Origin: Platerodrilus igneus
Taxonomy: Eukaryota; Arthropoda; Insecta; Coleoptera; Lycidae
DNA length: 64,000 bases
Direction of reading: 5' to 3'
Assembly: GCA_036346225.1 (NCBI GenBank)
Contig: JARFIW010001458.1
Location: 1,984,001-2,048,000 of the forward strand
Part shown: in pieces, positions 59,063 to 64,000 of the stretch
Position numbering within the stretch: position 1 is the stretch's first letter
Layout: every line of letters starts with the position of its first letter
Translations under genes and position numbers: made by a program
Notes under the pieces: generated by a model
Databases searched by the model: none
The model's input: only the letters and a program-made list of their open reading frames with translations
What the model was told of the DNA's origin: nothing

Positions 59063-59447
59063 CTGTGAAACCTACAAAAAGCCTCACCAGAGTAAAAAAA
59101 AATATTCGAGCCTCTTGAATTGGGCACCAAGATTTGCTGTGATTATCGCCCTGTTGAATCTCTTCTGATAATCGCCTCTTTACTCTTTCCGCCTCGGCTG
59201 CTCACCTAGTTAAAACTTTCATCCTCCTCCATAAAAAAAACAAACACATTCCTACCACAAACATCAACGTTAACTCTATTTACATTAATATCCATAATAC
59301 ATTAAAATTTCAAAATTAAATTTCAGCATAAATTTCAGTATCATAAAATTTCATTTCAAATTTTGTCATCATTTTTTTTAATTTGCATCCAGAATTAAAG
59401 TCCTGGTAGGATGCATACTAATTAAGTTACAATATGTGCAGACCTAA

Positions 59448-59610
59448 GTCTGTATAAAAGGGAGCATCTCCCACCCCTTTACGTTAATTAAACAGGTTAG
59501 TCTAATTGAGCTCAAAGACAGACTCAAATTTTCATCATAATCAAAACATAAACTGCTAAATACTCCTTTCTACTTAAACAAGAAAATTTTACCTTAAAAA
59601 TAAAAGTTGT
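59448..59610 (+). promoter_or_regulatory. Possible LTR core promoter and polyadenylation signal
   Basis: GTCTGTATAAAAGGGAGCAT gives a strong TATA box at 59452. A CT-rich leader and AATAAAAG near 59600 follow about 150 bp later. The order fits an LTR U3-R-U5, but I find no second LTR, PBS or coding region. Confidence 0.3.
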
Positions 59611-59619
59611 TGTATATAC

Positions 59620-61210
59620 AAATTCACAACTGTCCATTTTTTATCAAATAAATTATAAAGATATCCAACACACACCAAAACATCAAAGTTCGAACAAAAT
59701 TGTATAATTTACCTGAAGGTTACTGCACTCGTGAATTCAATGTACATCGTCCTTGCTAATTCCACCATTCCAGCTGGTTTATGTTTACGGCTTCAGATTC
59801 TGACCGCTTTTAAAATTTCTCTACCACAAACATCATTCGTCTAACAGGTCTCAGGGCTTCTCAGAAACGCATCTATGTATATCTAAATCTTGTTTTGTGG
59901 ATCCACTCACGTCTACGAATAACATTTGATTATTAACACCCTCGAAAAATATCACTGAAATTCATAATTCTTTCCCGCTATACCCAAAACTGCCTACTTT
60001 TGTTTATTCATTTATCGTTACTAATTTCGATAATTGGTACAGTAATATTCGCAAATATAACTAGACTTTATTACCTTGTATCTTCTCTAAATGCACTTAA
60101 TAACTTTCATCGTAGCACGTATTCTGCTTAAAGTATGGTATAACAGCAAAAAATAAAGAGCAAACTGTTTTAAAGTATTGACTAAAAATCGAAAATCTAA
60201 GAGAGCGAAACTCCTATAAACACGGGTTTATATAATCGCTCGCCTGCACGTCGGTTTTGTCCCGCGACGGCCAATTTTTAGAATTTCGCATTCTATGTTC
60301 CCTTTTCGACAATCCGGCACAGCGATTCTAAAAATTTGCACACGCGTCAGTTGAAAATCTAAGAACTTTTCACACGACACGCAACGCGTCTGCGAACAAT
60401 TAATTAATTATCTATAGAAATTGTTATGTTTTCACCTCTCATATCTGCAACTTATTTCAACCAATCGCAAACCCAGTCACGGTGCCCAAATCACGCCTTT
60501 TTATTATCCGTGTTTCTGCCTTGCGCTTTTTATCCGTCTTTTTCTAACCTGGCCGTAGTGGTGCAAATCGATATTCTTTACTATCGGTTATTTCAGTCCA
60601 AGTGGATTCCTATGTTAATATAAGCTACGGTTTATCCGATCGTTTGCAATATACGCAGAATTTTCATGTTTATCAGCTCGAATTTATTAGAATTTGACAT
60701 TTAAAAATACGCAGGTGTTCAATCGTAATACTTTAAATAACACTTCTACGGTTTGAATATTATTGGGTTTTTAAAAGCTTTTATGCATATTATATATTAC
60801 TAATGGTTCAATTAACTCCAATTAAAATAATAATGAATGGCATTGACTTCTACCCTTTAATTATTAGTGAATCCTAATTAAATATTAATTATTATTTGTA
60901 CATTTTGTTTAATACTCGTTACTTAAAAATTGAATTACTTAATATAAATTTTGCACGTAATTTCTATTTGTTTCTTTATACTTAGAATAATTAAATTACA
61001 TACAAGTTGAGCATTTTAATACTGCTTCTTTTTATAGAAAGCGTCTAGTGACTAATTTAAATCCCTTATTTTTAATGAAACGAATACATTTTTATGCTCC
61101 ACGGTTTTAATAACGCGTATTATCTAATAAACTTCTATACAAACCCTACATTCTAATTGAATGATTTAAATCTTTACACTAGGCATTTAATTACGCGTAC
61201 TTTTTGCCAA
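59620..61210. other. AT-rich, no gene; promoter-like module at 60222
   Basis: ACGGGTTTATATAATCGCTC at about 60222 resembles the modules at 39937 and 49009. A TTTTGCACGTAATTTC box near 60951 matches the box that precedes CAGGGTG in copies a and b. No coding motif. Confidence 0.35.
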
Positions 61211-61212
61211 AG

Positions 61213-61282
61213 CTTCCTTATACACGGTGATTAAAATTATTTGATGTAATTAATTAATTTTCTACCCTGGTCTAAATTTGAG

Positions 61283-61356
<74 letters not shown>
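61213..61356 (+). repeat. CAGGGTG-like to (TA)n element, copy e
   Basis: TTATACACGGTGATTAAAAT (61217) is followed by about 50 bp and (TA)n at 61285-61356. It is weaker than copies a-d. Confidence 0.4.
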
Positions 61357-61359
<3 letters not shown>

Positions 61360-61361
<2 letters not shown>

Positions 61362-62910
61362 AGACGCGATTTTTGCAGTTTCTGAATGTTGGTCTAGTCA
61401 AGTGAACATAGCGAGTTTTGTTTTTTAATTACTTTATAGATATATTATTTTACTTCTTATTAACTCACTCTTTGCTAGGAAATCACCTCATGGTTCTTAT
61501 GCGATATTTTTTAATGCTTTTTTAAGCGCCCCCGGTTTAGACAATGCAACTGAAGCTTGCAAATGTGACTTACACACTCATTTTGGACCATCGTAAGCAA
61601 GAACTCTTCCTCTCAATTATTATTAAAATTAAATTAAACGTATTACTTTTTTTCGCCATGCGCATTATATATTGTAGATACTGTTTTGAGCACACAGGTA
61701 AAATACCAAAAAAAGTTCTCTTTGAAAGTCGTTGATGTTGTTTGCAAAGTTCTTAGTCTAAGCACATTTAAGAATAAATTCAATGCACTACCTCTAACGG
61801 GTAATGATGTTATCAAGATCACTTAATCTCAAAAGCATCACAACAACATACTCTCGTTTTGCAATAATTACCTTCAAAATTTCACGCCGGGTTAAAAAAT
61901 ATAGGAAAAGCAAGGTAATTATTTTTTATTATTGTTTTTTTGTTAAGGTTGCATAACTGATGTAAGGAAGTTATGTATTAATTTATCACTGGAGTATAGA
62001 GACATTTAAGCGATCGATTTCTCATGTTCCCGTGATCGACCGTCGGTCGTCAAGGACCGTTTGAGCACCACCATTTTGAAACATTCCATTGGTCTTATAG
62101 GTTATTCTATTAACGTTTCTTATATGCTGCTCCTAAAATACAAATTTCTGCAGAGTGAAAACACCACCCTATGCCTATTACACAATAGAATAGATTTGTC
62201 TTTCAAATTAATTTACATACTAAAAGCCTTTACTATTTCACATTTTCTTAAGAACCTCCACATAGACACCAACTTTCCTTAAGTAACTTTTATTAATTGT
62301 AATAGCAACTTACTAGTTCACCCCGGCGTACGGCAATAATTAGGAACGTGTGGTTGAACGCACGGTCGTATTAATTGTTCAAATGTGTAAATAAGCCTCT
62401 GAAGCACATCATACAAGCGTTATACTATGTTCTACCTACAACCCTACCTTTTAGATAGAAGGGTAATGAACTAAGTTATTATTACTGTTCAGTAAGGTTT
62501 AGATTAATACTTTACTTAAACGCTCTCTTCGACTCATTTAAGTGTTCTGCCGTAATGCTACTTTTAACTAAGTTGGCAGAGGTAATTCACGTAGCCATTA
62601 TCCGTTGTCGGATATTTCCACTCATATCTTACACTTGGTTGGTTCAGAGTTTCTTATATAATTTATTAAAGAGACAATTACTTTGTAACTAATGCTTCTC
62701 TCAATTGGTATACTTTTTAGAATGAAATTTCACTAAGGTTCATCAGGATGAAGTTAGTTGCTAATGCATATCATTCGAGAGCATGGCCCACAAAGGCAGT
62801 CAATTAGGCTCAGCTTGTTAATACCGTTACAGAATGCATCAACATCTACAATATACGAGACTTGTTCAATTGAAACTCATCTTTGGTTCAGAAAAAAATT
62901 ATTGACAACT
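61360..62910. other. No gene seen
   Basis: AT-rich sequence. The short frames 62061-62282 and 62758-62985 show no motif; the second overlaps the mariner end on the other strand. Confidence 0.4.
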
Positions 62911-62914
62911 ATAT

Positions 62915-63979
62915 TTACAAATAATTACCACTACGATAAAGACACATATCCCATTGTTTCGTCAACCTATGTATACCCTGCCTAAAGAAACCTTTGTGGC
63001 TGCTGCTCGAAGAATTTTTTCACGGCGTTTTGTACTTCTTTGTCCAACCGAAAACGGTTATCTTTTAACGCTTCTTTCAGTGGCCCAAAGATGTGAAAAT
63101 CGCAAGGCGATAAATCGGGACTACATGATGGATGCTCTAATATCCTCCAATTTCTTTCGCTGTAAATTTTCCTTCACTACGTTAGCATCATGAGGTCGAG
63201 TATTGTCGTGAAGCAGAATGACACCCCGTGAAAGCTTCCCTGGACGTTTTCGTCCTATTGCTTGATGGAGCTTGTTCAGAGTTTCATTGTACAGGTTTGC
63301 GTTGATATGCACCCGAGGTTCTGTAAATTCTATCAACAATGGTCCTTCATGGTCGAAAAAAAATGTCAACATGACCTTACCGGCAAAAGGTTGAACTTTA
63401 AACTTCTTTGGTGGCGAAGAATTTGCGTGATTCCATTGCATCGATGACAGCTTACTGGATAGTTCAAAATAATGACACTAAGATTCGTCGCCAGTAATTA
63501 TTGACGAGAGAAAATCGTTACCATTTTGTTGGTATTCCGTGAGGTGTTGCAAAGATAAGCCCATTTGCAAGCTTTTTTTGGTTCTCTGACAAAAGGCGAG
63601 GAACCCATTGCGCACACACTTTGCTGTAGCCTAGTTTGTGTACGATGCTATGAACAGATCCGATACTCACACCAACATCTTCTGAAATTATTCTCATTGA
63701 AACTCGACGATTTTCTCTAATCAGATCTTCCACACATGCCATATTCCTGTCTGTTGATGCAGTACACATTGCACCTAGTCGCGGCTTATCATTCGTCCCT
63801 TCGCGTCCATTCTTAAATTTTCAACACTTTTCCTTGACAGTTGGATTTGCAAAACATGCGTTTTCGTATACTGCTTGCATTCGTGTATGAATTTCCAATG
63901 GTTGCAAACCTTCAGCACACAGAAATTGAATGACCGCACGCTGATCACATTTGGTTGGAGTGTTAACAACAAACGTCAT
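62915..63979 (-). pseudogene. mariner transposase relic
   Basis: It starts at ATG 63979 with QRAVIQFLCAEGLQPLEIHT, has the HTH segment VSMRIISEDVGVSIGSVHSI, and the first Asp in ITGDES (about 63490). QWNHANSSPPKKFKVQPFAG, HDNTRPH with the second Asp (about 63215), PDLSPCDFHIFG with the third Asp (about 63095) and the C-terminal RLTKQWDMCLYRSGNYL end at a TAA at 62915. At about 355 codons the length is that of the family. Lesions are a TGA at 63822-63824, a frameshift near 63518, Trp to TAG just after DES near 63479 and a frameshift near 63121. All three catalytic Asp remain. The 5' terminal inverted repeat would lie beyond the window. Confidence 0.9.
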
Positions 63980-64000
63980 TTCAAAGTCACAGTACTTACA

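Noticed and set aside
58725..59168. Open frame with a long Tyr-Ile repeat
   Set aside because: It is the translation of a pure (TA)n array; both strands give the same artefact.
62738..62765. CTGATGA followed by GAAA on the minus strand, like a third hammerhead
   Set aside because: Stem II would have only about two pairs, and I could not find a cleavage triplet with a complementary stem I.

Overview
The window is an AT-rich eukaryotic contig, most likely from an insect or another arthropod. Features pointing that way are short GT-AG introns, Bel/Pao and R1-type retroelements, insect-type Tc1/mariner, IS630-like and PIF/Harbinger transposases, a Polinton-like polymerase relic and very long (TA)n and (CA)n microsatellites. 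There are no bacterial-style operons, rRNAs, tRNAs or CRISPR arrays. I cannot name the species. Almost everything recognisable is a mobile element in some state of decay. The one convincing host-like coding segment is an open exon at about 14.2-14.8 kb that encodes the N-terminal cytoplasmic part and membrane anchor of a probable type II membrane protein.

Layout. 0-5 kb: a decayed three-exon gene on the minus strand and a Polinton/Maverick-type DNA polymerase B relic. 5-13 kb: an IS630-like transposase relic with introns, a Harbinger transposase relic, a near-perfect 318-bp palindrome, and two hammerhead ribozyme motifs, both on the minus strand. 14-15 kb: the membrane-protein exon. 17-24 kb: LTR fragments of a tRNA-Lys-primed element, a Tc1/mariner relic, a Gag-like relic with 13-residue repeats, and a decayed R1-like reverse transcriptase. 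24-30 kb: a nearly full-length but inactivated R1-clade LINE followed by CA-rich tandem 3' units and a second truncated 3' end. 31-36 kb: a nested stack in which an old LTR is interrupted by an internally deleted Bel/Pao element with clean 5-bp target duplications, and is then cut off by a 5'-truncated LINE. 38-52 kb: AT-rich DNA with (TA)n-ended repeats, a relic of an insect-wide transposon-like protein and a tandem repeat field. 53-59 kb: an RTE-like LINE split by a 1.85-kb solo LTR that carries two different tRNA-Lys primer-binding sites inside its own end, followed by tandemly duplicated LINE 3' ends. 63-64 kb: a mariner relic running off the window.

The observations most worth a second look are: (1) two minus-strand hammerhead ribozymes, one 31 bp from a 318-bp loop-less palindrome on the same strand; (2) the solo LTR whose U5 end has stepwise incorporated PBS units for tRNA-Lys(UUU) and tRNA-Lys(CUU); (3) a dispersed family running from a CAGGGTG motif to a (TA)n end; and (4) the nested Pao insertion whose empty site can be read from a paralogous LTR elsewhere in the window. 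All structure was read by eye; no alignment, folding or database search was run.
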